NCBI GenBank assembly: GCA_965229645.1
Contig: OZ245893.1
Coordinates: 2,542,001 to 2,606,000 of the forward strand
Length of the DNA: 64,000 bases
Direction: 5' to 3'
DNA from: CAXQZM01 sp965229645
GTDB taxonomy: Bacteria > Pseudomonadota > Alphaproteobacteria > UBA7985
Shown piece by piece: positions 33,045 to 41,869 of the stretch (position 1 is the stretch's first letter; each line of letters starts with the position of its first letter). The notes beneath the pieces are model-generated. The model searched no databases and was not told where the DNA came from. It was given only the letters and a program-made list of their open reading frames with translations. A program made the translations under genes and the position numbers.

Positions 33045-34279
33045 CCAAAGCGCATGCATCCATATCTGAAATTAAAGTCGGCCTGAATTTCGGTGCAGAC
33101 ACCCTCCCCGTTGGCCGATTGGCGCTGCGGGATCACCGCATCTATTTTGCGTATGAAGCCAGTTTTGTCGATAAAGGTTTGAACATCTCCCCTTTTCACT
33201 TGCCACTAAGAGCGGGTATGACCACATTTGACCGTTCCCAATTTGAGGGACTGCCAGGTGTTTTTAATGATAGCCTGCCCGATGGCTGGGGTCGGTTGCT
33301 GTTTGATCGCTTTGTCAGATCGCAAGGCATGCTTCCTGCCAACACCACCCCGCTTGATCGTCTGGCGCACGTTGGCGTCAATGGCATGGGTGCCTTGGTC
33401 TATGAACCCGCCCTTTCTAGCGATGACACTCGCGGTGATGTGCATCTTGATGACTTAGCCGTCCAAGTTCAGGAGGTTTTGGACGGTGACGCCGACGACG
33501 TGCTTCAGGAACTTTTGGCCTTGAATGGTTCGTCCGCCGGTGCCAGACCCAAAGCCCTGATCGGGGTTGATAAGGATCGCGCCCGTATCTGCCACGGTGC
33601 GACGACACTGCCAGATCCTTATGGACCTTGGCTGGTGAAGTTTCCCAATTCACAGGATGGGTTGGACGCAGGCGCGATCGAATACGTGTTCAGCCTGATG
33701 GCAAAGGAGGCTGGTGTTGCCATGGCGAACACGCATTTGTTTGCTTCCAAAAACGGACCAGGATATTTTGCAGTCCAACGCTTTGACCGCGATCGCCGTA
33801 GGCGGTTTCATATGCACACCGCGTGCGGGTTGCTGCATTCAGATTTTCGCACCCCCTCAATGGACTATGAAGATTTAATGGCCCTCACGATAAATCTGAC
33901 CCTCGATGTCCGTGAGCTTGAGAAAATGTTTCGCCTAGCCGTTTTTAACGTGCTGTCCTACAACCGCGATGACCATTCCAAAAATTTCAGTTTCCTAATG
34001 GATGATACAGGACAATGGCGCCTTTCTCCTGCTTACGACATCACCTTTTCTGCCGGCCCAGGCGGGGAACAAAGCACAAGCGTCATGGGGGAAGGTCGCG
34101 CCCCAACCACGGAGCATTTGATCAAACTCGGTACCGACAACGGTTTGGATAAAAATGCGGTCCTTCAAATTGCAGACCAAACAAGGGCAAGTCTCTCGCA
34201 ATGGCGCAATCTGGCGAAGGAATATGGCGTATCATCATCAAACATTGATTTGATTGAGAAAAAGACCATGACTGGATAA
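33041..34279 (+). CDS. HipA-like serine/threonine kinase toxin
   Basis: 412 residues. N-terminal HipA domain: FEGLPGVFNDSLPDGWGRLLFDRF and LAHVGVNGMGALVYEP. Catalytic domain: GSSAGARPKALIGV (P-loop-like), WLVKFPN (ATP-binding Lys), YFAVQRFDRD, the catalytic loop FNVLSYNRDDHSKNFSFL and the metal-binding LSPAYDIT. All key residues are present, so it is probably active. HipA kinases phosphorylate glutamyl-tRNA synthetase in E. coli and halt translation; the target here may differ. RPT-A copies 3 and 4 follow. Confidence 0.88.
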   Translation: MTKAHASISEIKVGLNFGADTLPVGRLALRDHRIYFAYEASFVDKGLNISPFHLPLRAGMTTFDRSQFEGLPGVFNDSLPDGWGRLLFDRFVRSQGMLPANTTPLDRLAHVGVNGMGALVYEPALSSDDTRGDVHLDDLAVQVQEVLDGDADDVLQELLALNGSSAGARPKALIGVDKDRARICHGATTLPDPYGPWLVKFPNSQDGLDAGAIEYVFSLMAKEAGVAMANTHLFASKNGPGYFAVQRFDRDRRRRFHMHTACGLLHSDFRTPSMDYEDLMALTINLTLDVRELEKMFRLAVFNVLSYNRDDHSKNFSFLMDDTGQWRLSPAYDITFSAGPGGEQSTSVMGEGRAPTTEHLIKLGTDNGLDKNAVLQIADQTRASLSQWRNLAKEYGVSSSNIDLIEKKTMTG

Positions 34280-34315
34280 AACTCTGGCCTATTTTGCTCC
34301 TCTCTGAGGGTTCTC

Positions 34316-34512
34316 ATACCAGCGGCGAATTAGAATGACTCTTATGATCGCTGGTATAAGGGCCGCGACTGCGGCCCCCGCAGCGGCCCCGAGAATAGCG
34401 CGAAAGCGCCTCGGGGTATAAGCGAAGGCCCCGTCGGAGGCGAAACGCGTAGCGTTTCTGCCGTGAGACACAAAACGGCGAAAAAAGTGTCAACTTTTTT
34501 CGCCGTTGGTAT
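34316..34512 (-). repeat. RPT-A copy 3 (reverse, short class, full length)
   Basis: 197 bp, inverted with respect to copy 2. Reads ATACCAGCGGCGAAT at the left edge and GCCGTTGGTAT at the right. Together with copy 2 it brackets the kinase-HipBA segment as an inverted pair 3 kb apart. It begins 37 bp after the hipA-like stop. Confidence 0.9.
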
Positions 34513-34654
34513 CACAACTGCGGCAATTGTGACTGACCTGTTGATCCACCTGCGTTTGAGTACCAAGATTCAATAGACATGGCACAAACCTTTCAATCGG
34601 ATAAGGCTCATCTGGCCTTTCCGCTGGTAAAAAATGGCTGATGCTAAGGCGGAA

Positions 34655-34708
34655 ATGGATCCTTCCGTCCCATCGGCTGCCAACGGGTGATGGGACGGAA
34701 GGGTCCAT
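34655..34708. repeat. 20-bp-stem hairpin between RPT-A copies 3 and 4
   Basis: ATGGATCCTTCCGTCCCATC (34655-34674) pairs with GATGGGACGGAAGGGTCCAT (34689-34708) with one mismatch (a G-U pair in RNA) and a 14 nt loop. The rest of the 34513-34752 gap has no gene. Just before copy 4 a short scrap of RPT-A interior (AACATAAGAGTCGTTCT, about 34735-34751) is present. Confidence 0.7.
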
Positions 34709-34752
34709 CTCCGCGCCAACCCCCTATATTGGCAAACATAAGAGTCGTTCTC

Positions 34753-34949
34753 ATACCAGCGGCGGTTGAAAATGACTCTTATGATCGCTGGTATAAGGGC
34801 CGCGACTGCGGCCCCCGTAGCGGCCCCGAGATGAGCTAAGAAAGCGCCTCGGGGTATAAGCGGAGGCCCCGTCGGAGGCGAAACGCGAAGCGTTTCTGCC
34901 GTGAGACACAAAACGGCGAGAAAGTGTCAACCTTTTTCGCCGTTGGCAT
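34753..34949 (-). repeat. RPT-A copy 4 (reverse, short class)
   Basis: 197 bp, same orientation as copy 3 and 240 bp away from it. Its outer end reads GCCGTTGGCAT, one base off the usual GCCGTTGGTAT. The two direct copies could delete the DNA between them by recombination. Confidence 0.9.
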
Positions 34950-34971
34950 AAGGCGACGGATGGATCCAGCC

Positions 34972-35254
34972 AATAACAACGGCGGCAAAATTTGACTCGT
35001 TGAGCCGTTTATGGACGCGGAAAATACTGAATTGAAAATTCAGTGAGACCTCAGCATAGTTCAACTTCGGATCGACAAGTCACAATATGTAGTATTATTT
35101 GAGCGAGACAGGTACTATATTTTGCGACCAATTTTCAGTTCTTTGATTTATGCTGAGGCCTCTCAGTATTTTTCAAGGACTAGCGACCAAGTGGGAGCGC
35201 AGCCTGCGTGGCGCAGACACGCTACGAAAGGGTCGTTGCAAACGACCCTTGGTA
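34972..35254 (+). repeat. RPT-B copy 2, interrupted by a TIR element
   Basis: Outside the insertion, this copy aligns with copy 1 (1731-1885): AACGGCGG, TTTGACTCGTTGAGCCGTTT, ATGGACGCGG, ACTGAATTGAAAATTCAGT, GCGACCAAGTGGGAGCGCAG. Without the insertion, TACTGAATT and AATTCAGTA would form a hairpin followed by Ts. The right end AAGGGTCGTTGCAAACGACC is another hairpin. It ends 3 bp from the ettA stop codon on the other strand. Confidence 0.8.
35045..35162. mobile_element. 118-bp MITE-like element with 5-bp target duplication
   Basis: Left end GAGACCTCAGCATA (35045-35058) and right end TATGCTGAGGCCTC (35149-35162) are inverted repeats matching at 13 of 14 positions. TCAGT flanks both sides (35040-35044 and 35163-35167). 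The related repeat at 1731-1885 has a single TCAGT and no insertion. The interior is AT-rich and has no coding capacity. No transposase with such ends is in the window. Confidence 0.8.
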
Positions 35255-35257
35255 CAG

Positions 35258-36940
35258 TTAACGCGTCAACCTGCGGTGTTTGGCGGCGGCGCCTGTGTGG
35301 TCGGCGTCGATGCCGAAGCGGCGGCGATAGTCCTGGGCATAGTCCGTATAGTTGCCCTCAAAAAACAGCACCTGGCCTTGCCCTTCGTAGGCGATAATGT
35401 GGGTCGCGATGCGGTCGAGGAACCAGCGGTCGTGGGAGATGACGAATACATTGCCCGAAAACTTCAAGATCGCTTCCTCGAGCGAGCGGAGCGTATCGAC
35501 GTCCAGATCATTGGTCGGTTCGTCGAGCAAAAGCACATTGGCCCCCGAGCGCAGCATTTTCGCGAGATGGACGCGATTGCGCTCCCCGCCCGAGGCGTCG
35601 CCGAGCAGTTTTTGCTGCTCGGCGCCTTTGAAGTTGAAGGCCCCCACATAAGCCCGGCTCGGCATCTCGTTTTTGCCCAGCGAGATCATATCGAGGCCGT
35701 CGGAAATTTCTTGGAATACGGTCTTCTTGGGGTCCAGTGCATCGCGCGATTGATCGACATAGCCCAGATGCACGGTCTCGCCGAGCTGAACCTCGCCCGC
35801 GTCGGGCTGTTCTTGGCCCGTGAGCATCTTGAACAGGGTCGATTTGCCCGCGCCGTTGGGGCCAACGATGCCGACGATGGCCCCGCGCGGAATTTTGAAC
35901 GACAGGTCTTCGATCAAGGTTTCGCCGCCAAAGCCCTTGCTTAGGTTGCTGACCTCGACAACCAGGGAGCCCAAGCGTTCGCCAGCGGGAATGATGATCC
36001 GCCCTGGCGCGTATTCCTGGCGTTTGGCCGCCGACGCCAATTCTTCATAGGAGGCGATGCGGGCTTTGGATTTGGACTGGCGGCCCTTAGCCCCTTGGCG
36101 GATCCACTCCAGTTCTTGGGCCAAGTACTTCTTCTTGTCCGAATCTTCTTTTTCTTCCTGGTCGAGGCGTTTTTGCTTTTGCACCAACCACTGCGAGTAG
36201 TTGCCCTCGTAGGGCAGCAAGCGACCACGGTCGATTTCCAAGATCCATTCGGCGACATTGTCGAGGAAGTAGCGGTCGTGGGTAATGGTCACCACGGTGC
36301 CTTTGTAGGTCGCCAAAAAATGTTCCAGCCACGCGACCGATTCCGCGTCGAGATGGTTGGTCGGTTCGTCGAGCAAGAGCATGTCGGGCGCGCTGAGCAA
36401 CAAGCGGCACAGGGCGACACGGCGACGCTCGCCGCCCGATAGGTTGTTGACGGCCTCCCCCGCTGGCGGGCAGCGCAGGGCCTCCATGGCGATTTGGACA
36501 TGGCGGTCGATGTCCCAGGCGTCGAGGGCGTCGATCCGCTCTTGCAATTCGCCCTGTTCGGCGATCACGGCGTCCATTTCCGCGTCGCTCAAGTCTTCTG
36601 CAAAGCGCGCCGATACCTCGTTGAACTTCTCGAGCAAGTCTTTGATTTCGCGCACGCCGTCCTCAACATTTTCGCCGACGGTCTTGCGCTCGTCCAGCTG
36701 CGGTTCTTGCGCCAAGTAACCGACCTTGACCCCCTCGGCCGCCCAGGCCTCGCCTTCAAACTCCCGATCCACGCCCGCCATAATTTTAAGGAGGGTGGAC
36801 TTGCCCGCGCCATTCAGGCCGACAACGCCGATTTTCGCCCCAGGAAAGAACGAAAGATGGCCGTTCTTGATCACTTCCTTACCGTTGGTGAAGGCTTTGC
36901 GCAGGCTCTTCATGACGAAGATGTATTGGTATGAGGCCAT
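35258..36940 (-). CDS. ettA: energy-dependent translational throttle protein EttA (ABC-F)
   Basis: 560 residues with two ABC cassettes. Cassette 1: GLNGAGKSTLLKIMAG, LSGGERRRVALCRLLL, MLLLDEPTNHLDAESVAWLE. Linker: KQKRLDQEEKEDSDKKKYLAQELEWIRQGAKGRQSKSKARI, the P-site tRNA interaction motif. Cassette 2: GPNGAGKSTLFKMLTG, ASGGERNRVHLAKML, VLLLDEPTNDLD. EttA binds the ribosomal E site and gates the first peptide bond according to ADP/ATP ratio. Length and the YQYIFVMKSLRK start are canonical. Confidence 0.96.
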   Translation of the reverse strand: MASYQYIFVMKSLRKAFTNGKEVIKNGHLSFFPGAKIGVVGLNGAGKSTLLKIMAGVDREFEGEAWAAEGVKVGYLAQEPQLDERKTVGENVEDGVREIKDLLEKFNEVSARFAEDLSDAEMDAVIAEQGELQERIDALDAWDIDRHVQIAMEALRCPPAGEAVNNLSGGERRRVALCRLLLSAPDMLLLDEPTNHLDAESVAWLEHFLATYKGTVVTITHDRYFLDNVAEWILEIDRGRLLPYEGNYSQWLVQKQKRLDQEEKEDSDKKKYLAQELEWIRQGAKGRQSKSKARIASYEELASAAKRQEYAPGRIIIPAGERLGSLVVEVSNLSKGFGGETLIEDLSFKIPRGAIVGIVGPNGAGKSTLFKMLTGQEQPDAGEVQLGETVHLGYVDQSRDALDPKKTVFQEISDGLDMISLGKNEMPSRAYVGAFNFKGAEQQKLLGDASGGERNRVHLAKMLRSGANVLLLDEPTNDLDVDTLRSLEEAILKFSGNVFVISHDRWFLDRIATHIIAYEGQGQVLFFEGNYTDYAQDYRRRFGIDADHTGAAAKHRRLTR

Positions 36941-37093
36941 GGGGGCGTCCTATAGGAAGAGGTCAGTTGGCCCTGGCATGTAGTCATCTCACCTTGCGCC
37001 GCAAGGGCCTTGACTCTAGTTTGGGGGGCGATCGGGCGGCTCGGGCTCGCCCTGGCCCTAGCATTGCTTTCAGATTTGTAACAAGGGAATCGT

Positions 37094-38173
37094 ATGGGAA
37101 GACAGCAGCACTCGCGGGTCAGCCGACGCGCGGCTTTGGGGCTTGGCCTTGGCGCCGGTGCGGGACTGGCGACCCCAGCGCTGGCCACGGGGGCGGGCCA
37201 AACTTGGACTTTTGTGACGTCCTGGGGCCGCGATGCCCCTGGCCCTGGCACCACGGCCCAACGCCTGGCGGAGCGCATCACACGAGCGTCCAAGGGCGAA
37301 CTGACCGTCACCTTGTTCGCGGCGGGGGAACGCGTCGGCGGCTTTGACGTGTTCGACGCCGTGTCCAGCGGGGATGCGCACATGGGCCATACGGCGAGTT
37401 TTTTCTGGACGGGCAAGGTCGGCCAGGCCGCCGCCTTTTTCACCACCGTTCCCTTCGGCATGACCGCCGAGCCGTATGCGGGCTGGCTGCACCACGGCGG
37501 CGGACAGGCCCTGTGGGATCAGCTTTATGCGCCCTTTGGGCTCAAGCCGCTGATGGCGGGCAACGCGGGCATGACCATGGGCGGCTGGTTTCGCACGCCC
37601 ATTGAAGGTCTCGCCGATCTCGGGGGCCTCAAGATTCGCGCAAGCGGTCTGGGCGGGGCGCTCTACGCCAAGCTCGGCGCCGCTGTCGTCGCCCTGCCGC
37701 CCGCGCAACTGTATGAAAATCTGAATTCGGGCGCTTTGGACGCGGTGGAATTCCTAGGGCCGTTTTCCGACGCCTCCCTGGGGTTCTATCAGGCGGCGCC
37801 CTACTACTATCACCCAGGGTTCAACAAGCCCAACGGCCCCGCCGAAGCGCTGGTAAATCACGACGCTTGGCAACGCCTCGCGCCGCATTTGCGCGAAGTC
37901 GTCACCCAAGCGTGCTTGGCGGAGAGCGCCTATGGCCTCGCCGAGGCTTGGGCCAACAACAGTCAGAAACTTCAAGAGTTGAGCGACCTGGGTGTGGAAT
38001 TGCGGACCTTCCCCGAAGAAGTGATGGCCGCGGCGGAGGCCGCGAACACGGACCTGATGCAGGAACTCAAGCAAGCATCAAAGCTGACCGAGACCATTCA
38101 CGATTCCTATTGGTCCTTCGCCGCGCGCAGCGCCGATCTGCTGGCGGTGACCCAGGCCAGTTTTCTGCGCTGA
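37094..38173 (+). CDS. TRAP transporter substrate-binding protein (DctP family), Tat-exported
   Basis: 359 residues. The N terminus VSRRAALGLGLGAGAGLATPALA is a twin-arginine signal. WTFVTSWGRDAPGPGTTAQRLAERI, LGGLKIRASGLGGALYAKLGAAVVALPPAQLYENLNSGALDAVEFLGPF are DctP-family features, close to the Tat-exported TakP type. The DctQ/DctM membrane subunits are not in the window. Only 6 bp separate it from the ThiM-ThiE fusion gene, so the ligand may be related to thiamine or its breakdown products, but this is inference. Confidence 0.85.
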   Translation: MGRQQHSRVSRRAALGLGLGAGAGLATPALATGAGQTWTFVTSWGRDAPGPGTTAQRLAERITRASKGELTVTLFAAGERVGGFDVFDAVSSGDAHMGHTASFFWTGKVGQAAAFFTTVPFGMTAEPYAGWLHHGGGQALWDQLYAPFGLKPLMAGNAGMTMGGWFRTPIEGLADLGGLKIRASGLGGALYAKLGAAVVALPPAQLYENLNSGALDAVEFLGPFSDASLGFYQAAPYYYHPGFNKPNGPAEALVNHDAWQRLAPHLREVVTQACLAESAYGLAEAWANNSQKLQELSDLGVELRTFPEEVMAAAEAANTDLMQELKQASKLTETIHDSYWSFAARSADLLAVTQASFLR

Positions 38174-38179
38174 GGTGGC

Positions 38180-39562
38180 GTGCCCGTCGCGTCTGGCCCC
38201 CTCGTCCACTGCCTTACCAACGCCGTCACGGCGGGGTTTGTGGCGGACTGTGTCGCCGCGGTTGGTGGGCGCCCCGTCATGGCCGAGGACCCGCGTGAAT
38301 GCGCCCAGCTGGCCGACGTAGCCGATGCGCTGCTCATCAACTTGGGGCAGCTCGACCCCCGCAAAGAGGCGGCGATCTGGGCCGCGGTCGGCGCGCGGGG
38401 CCCGCGCCCCTGGACCCTTGATCCCGTCGCGGTCGGGGTCTTTCCCTCGCGTTTGGCCTTCGCCCAGCGCCTGTTCGCCGCGCATCCGCCACGCCAAATT
38501 CGCGGCAACGCCAGCGAGGTCTGGGCCCTGGCGACGGGCCACGCGAGCGGGTCGGGAACCGAGTCGACCAAACAGACGCTGGAGCCGCCAGAAACCTGGA
38601 TTGGCCCCCTCCGCCACGTCCCTGAAATCTGCCTAACCCAAGCGGGTCAAGCGCCGGGCAAGCGCGATCTGTGCCTGGCGGGCGAGCGCGAAACCTGGCA
38701 CCCAGGCGGCGTGCCGATCATGGGGCAACTGCCCGGGTTCGGCTGCGCCTTGTCGGCGGTTGCCGCAACCTTGCAGTCGGGCGACCAGGCCCTCGATCTG
38801 TTTGGCGCAGCAGGGCGCGCGGCGGCACACGCTGGGGTCGGGGCCTTTCGCGCCGCTTTTGTCAGCGCCCTCGCCTGCGCCAGCCGTGCGGTCCGCGCCC
38901 GCGCCGCCCTACCCTTCTACTTTGTCGCAGGGCCGCAGGACTGCGGCGGGTCGCACGCGCGGCTGTCGCAGGTCTTAGCGGCGGCCCTCGCAGGGGGGAT
39001 CACGGCCTATCAATATCGCCCCAAGGCCATGGGCCCCGAGGCCGCCTTGGCCGCGGGGCGCACCCTCAGGGCGCAATGCGCGGCGGCGGGGGTAGCGTTC
39101 CTGGTCAATGACGATCTCGACTTGGCCCTCGCCCTGGACGCCGACGGCCTGCACTTGGGCCAAGGGGACGGCGACCCGCAGGCGGCGCGCGCGGCCCTTG
39201 GGGGCCAAGCGATCCTAGGCCTGTCGATCAGCACCGCCGAGCATTGGGCATCGTACCAGGGCGACTGCGTCGACTACGTTGGCCTCGGCCCCTACGCCGC
39301 CACCGCCACCAAGCCCGATCATGGCGCGCCCCTAGGGCGCGCGGGGTTGCGGCGCTTACGGGCACAGAATCCAGGGGTCCCCGCCGTTGCCATCGGCGGC
39401 CTTGGGCCACAAAACATGCGCGAGGCTTTGACGGCGGGTGTCGATGGGGTCGCGGTGGTCAGCGCCCTGACCGCGGCGGCTCGGCCCGCAGAACAAGCCC
39501 AGAGCCTTGCCGCGCTTATAGAGGCAGCAAGATCAGGCGACTCCGAGCGCCGCGAACCCTAG
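38180..39562 (+). CDS. thiM-thiE: hydroxyethylthiazole kinase / thiamine-phosphate synthase fusion
   Basis: 460 residues starting at GTG. Residues 1-240 are ThiM-like: GPLVHCLTNAVTAGFVADCV, VGGRPVMAEDPRE, ALLINLGQLDPRKEAAI, WTLDPVAVGVF, RGNASEVWAL and GFGCALSAVAA with the conserved Cys. Residues 245-455 are ThiE-like: YFVAGP, TAYQYRPKAMGPE, FLVNDDLDLALALDADGLHLGQGD, GLSISTAEH, YVGLGPYAATATKPDH, AIGGLGPQNM. The first half phosphorylates thiazole; the second joins thiazole phosphate with HMP-PP to make thiamine phosphate. Such a protein suits thiamine salvage. No TPP riboswitch is evident upstream of the pair. Confidence 0.87.
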   Translation: MPVASGPLVHCLTNAVTAGFVADCVAAVGGRPVMAEDPRECAQLADVADALLINLGQLDPRKEAAIWAAVGARGPRPWTLDPVAVGVFPSRLAFAQRLFAAHPPRQIRGNASEVWALATGHASGSGTESTKQTLEPPETWIGPLRHVPEICLTQAGQAPGKRDLCLAGERETWHPGGVPIMGQLPGFGCALSAVAATLQSGDQALDLFGAAGRAAAHAGVGAFRAAFVSALACASRAVRARAALPFYFVAGPQDCGGSHARLSQVLAAALAGGITAYQYRPKAMGPEAALAAGRTLRAQCAAAGVAFLVNDDLDLALALDADGLHLGQGDGDPQAARAALGGQAILGLSISTAEHWASYQGDCVDYVGLGPYAATATKPDHGAPLGRAGLRRLRAQNPGVPAVAIGGLGPQNMREALTAGVDGVAVVSALTAAARPAEQAQSLAALIEAARSGDSERREP

Positions 39563-40623
39563 ACCCGCGCGTAGTCTTGCCAATCGTCGGGGAAGCAGCC
39601 CGGCGAGGTTTCGCCGCCATCGTCGTAGGGCCGCAAATAGTCGAGCAACATGGGGCGGTTGTCGATGAAGCCCTTGTAGGTCGCCAATTCCACGGGCAAA
39701 TCACGAATGACGCGATGGAAGCGTTTGCCCCATTTGGGCACGGTGACCAGTTCGCGCATCTTGATGAGGTAGCAGCGGATCGGAAACACCAGCGCGTTTG
39801 AGCGGGGCAAGCGGAAGAAGGTTTGCAACTCCACGCGCAAATGCATCTTCTCGCCCATATTTTCAGGCGTCAAATGGCTCCGCTGGACGCCCCAAGTGGC
39901 GTAGTTTTCGGGGCTGGTATCGAGCAGCGGGTTGACCGTCATGGTCCAATTCAGACGCCGGGCGGGCGCGCCGTGTTGGATGGCTAGCAGGAACTTGATC
40001 GCCCGCTTAAACACCCCCATCTCGTGCGCCTTGGGCACGGGGGCGTGCCATTCAAAAAAGTTCATGCCGATGTCGAAGTCCAGCGACCAATCGGCTTGGG
40101 TTGTTACCATGCCCGCGTCCATCCACAAATTGTTGTCGCGTTGGTCGAGCAGGCAAAAATCGCCCTGAGTTTGGCGCGCAATGTACTCCATGGGTCCATA
40201 GGGCAGGGTGGTTTCATCGCCGAACACAAACCGTTCTTCGATTCCCATGGGTCGATTGATCCAGTGCCAGGCGTCTCCGTCGCGGTGCAGTGCAAATAAG
40301 TCGGGATAGTCCTTGGCCTTCTCCGTCATGATCAATTCCAGCAGGTCCCAGCCCGCCAGCGTCATATGGGGTAAGGATTGGCAGCGCAGCGGGTCCTCGT
40401 CCAGCACCAGCGCGCGGTCGCGCATTTCGGCCACATAGTGTTCATCGACGTCAAAGGATTTCTCATAGACACTGCCAGGGCGAAACGCCTGGTGCGGTTC
40501 CATGTTGACCGCATACATGTAGGAATCCTCATGGAAGGGAAAAGGGAAGCGCCGAATAGCCTCAGGGGAGTTCTGGAATGTAAAATCGTCGCGGAACGTT
40601 TCGTCCTTAAATACCATGCCCAT
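39559..40623 (-). CDS. dmmD: DUF3445 heme-dependent N-demethylase, dimethylamine monooxygenase subunit
   Basis: 354 residues of the heme-dependent oxidative N-demethylase (DUF3445) family: FPFPFHEDSYMYAVNMEPHQ, DLFALHRDGDAWHWINRP, PLPY-like TTLPYGPMEYIARQTQGDFCLLDQ, LNWTMTVNPLLDTSPENY, LRVELQTFFRLPRSNALVFPIRCYL. With the neighbouring DmmA-like protein and ferredoxin reductase it should oxidise dimethylamine to methylamine and formaldehyde. Gene letters vary between publications. The start at 40623 has GGAGAC upstream; RPT-A copy 5 begins 13 bp further out, between this gene and the reductase gene. Confidence 0.85.
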   Translation of the reverse strand: MGMVFKDETFRDDFTFQNSPEAIRRFPFPFHEDSYMYAVNMEPHQAFRPGSVYEKSFDVDEHYVAEMRDRALVLDEDPLRCQSLPHMTLAGWDLLELIMTEKAKDYPDLFALHRDGDAWHWINRPMGIEERFVFGDETTLPYGPMEYIARQTQGDFCLLDQRDNNLWMDAGMVTTQADWSLDFDIGMNFFEWHAPVPKAHEMGVFKRAIKFLLAIQHGAPARRLNWTMTVNPLLDTSPENYATWGVQRSHLTPENMGEKMHLRVELQTFFRLPRSNALVFPIRCYLIKMRELVTVPKWGKRFHRVIRDLPVELATYKGFIDNRPMLLDYLRPYDDGGETSPGCFPDDWQDYARV

Positions 40624-40636
40624 GGCGTGTCTCCTT

Positions 40637-40883
40637 ATACCAACGGCCAAAAAAGTTGACACTTTTTTGGCCGTTTTGTGTCTCACGGCAGAAACGCTTC
40701 GCGTTTCGGCTTTTTTGGGTTGCGGTCTCTACTCGCTCGCTATGCTCGCTCAGCCCGACCGCAGGGCGGGGCCTTCGTTTTACCCCGAGGCGCTTTCGCG
40801 CTATTCTCGGGGCCGCTACGGGGGCCGCAGTCGCGGCCCTTATACCAGCGAACATAAGAGTCATTCTTAATCGCCGCTGGTAT
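40637..40883 (+). repeat. RPT-A copy 5 (forward, long class, full length)
   Basis: 247 bp. Compared with short copies it has an extra block of about 50 bp with CTCGCTCGCTATGCTCGCTC and AGCCCGACCGCAGGGCGGGG. It separates the reductase and dmmD genes within one operon, and the reductase stop codon TAA overlaps its last base. Its left-end hairpin would act on transcripts entering dmmD. Confidence 0.9.
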
Positions 40884-41869
40884 TATCGATCTAGCACCAG
40901 CCTTGCGCCGCTGAAGCGGGAGACGCAGGGCATGATTTTTGCGCCTGCCGCCCGCTGCTCTGGGTCCAGCCAGTGGTCGCGATGCTCAATCGTGCCGTCG
41001 CAGGTCAGCACATTGGTCTCGCACTGGCCGCACGCCCCGCCGCGACACATGTAGGGCGGGTCCACATCCGCCGCCTCCAAGGCCTCGAGCAAGCTTTGCC
41101 GTGCGCCGACCTCGATGGTTTTGCGGGAGGCCGCGAGTTCAACGGTGAAAGGCGTGCCAGGCGCGGGGGCCAAAAATTCCTCAAAATGGACCGTCCCGTC
41201 GGGCCAGCCCGCGGCCTGGGCTTGGTCGATGGCCGCGCCAATCATGCCTTTGGGTCCGCAAATATAAAGATGCGTGCCCAACGGTTGCCGCGCCAAAATA
41301 GGCGCCAGGTCCATATTGGGCCTTGATCCCGTGACATGGACCTGCACCTTGTCCGCGAGCATGGCTTCCAAAGCATCCACATAAGCCCCCATGGCGCGGC
41401 TTTGCACATAATAGTGCAACTCCAGATCCGCCAAGCCCGCATTGCCGAAGCGCCCTTTTTGACCCAAGAGTTGTTTCACCTGGGACAAGAAGGGGGTGAT
41501 GCCGATTCCCCCCGCCACCATGAGGTGCTTGCGCGCGGTGCGATCGAGCGCGAACAAGTTCTGCGGTCGACTGATCACCAGGCGATCCCCTGGCTGGACA
41601 GCACGGTGCAAATAGGCCGACCCGCCCCGCCCCGAATCGTCACGCCGCACCGATATGGCGTAGCGGCGAAGATCGGCGGGGTCGGACATGAGCGAATAGG
41701 GATTGAGGCGGCGGGTATGGCCATCTTGCATTTCCACCACCACGTGGGCACCGCCTGAGAAGCCCGGCAACTCCCCGCCGTCGGCAGGGACAAATTCAAA
41801 CCGCTTGATCAGATCGGTGACCTGGACGACGTCGGCGACCACAACGTCCAACTTTGCCTGCCGGGTCAT
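40883..41869 (-). CDS. PDR/VanB-type ferredoxin reductase, dimethylamine monooxygenase electron-transfer component
   Basis: 328 residues. FAD/FMN domain: RRLNPYSLMSDPADLRRYAISVRRD and YLHRAVQPGDRLVISRPQNLF. NAD domain: HLMVAGGIGITPFLSQVKQLL and HLYICGPKGMIGAAIDQA. C-terminal plant-type 2Fe-2S domain: PPYMCRGGACGQCETNVLTCDG with four Cys. It would pass NAD(P)H electrons to the heme subunit. The ATG overlaps the stop of the DmmA-like gene (ATGA). The two dmmB/dmmC functions may be combined in this single protein. Confidence 0.85.
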   Translation of the reverse strand: MTRQAKLDVVVADVVQVTDLIKRFEFVPADGGELPGFSGGAHVVVEMQDGHTRRLNPYSLMSDPADLRRYAISVRRDDSGRGGSAYLHRAVQPGDRLVISRPQNLFALDRTARKHLMVAGGIGITPFLSQVKQLLGQKGRFGNAGLADLELHYYVQSRAMGAYVDALEAMLADKVQVHVTGSRPNMDLAPILARQPLGTHLYICGPKGMIGAAIDQAQAAGWPDGTVHFEEFLAPAPGTPFTVELAASRKTIEVGARQSLLEALEAADVDPPYMCRGGACGQCETNVLTCDGTIEHRDHWLDPEQRAAGAKIMPCVSRFSGARLVLDR

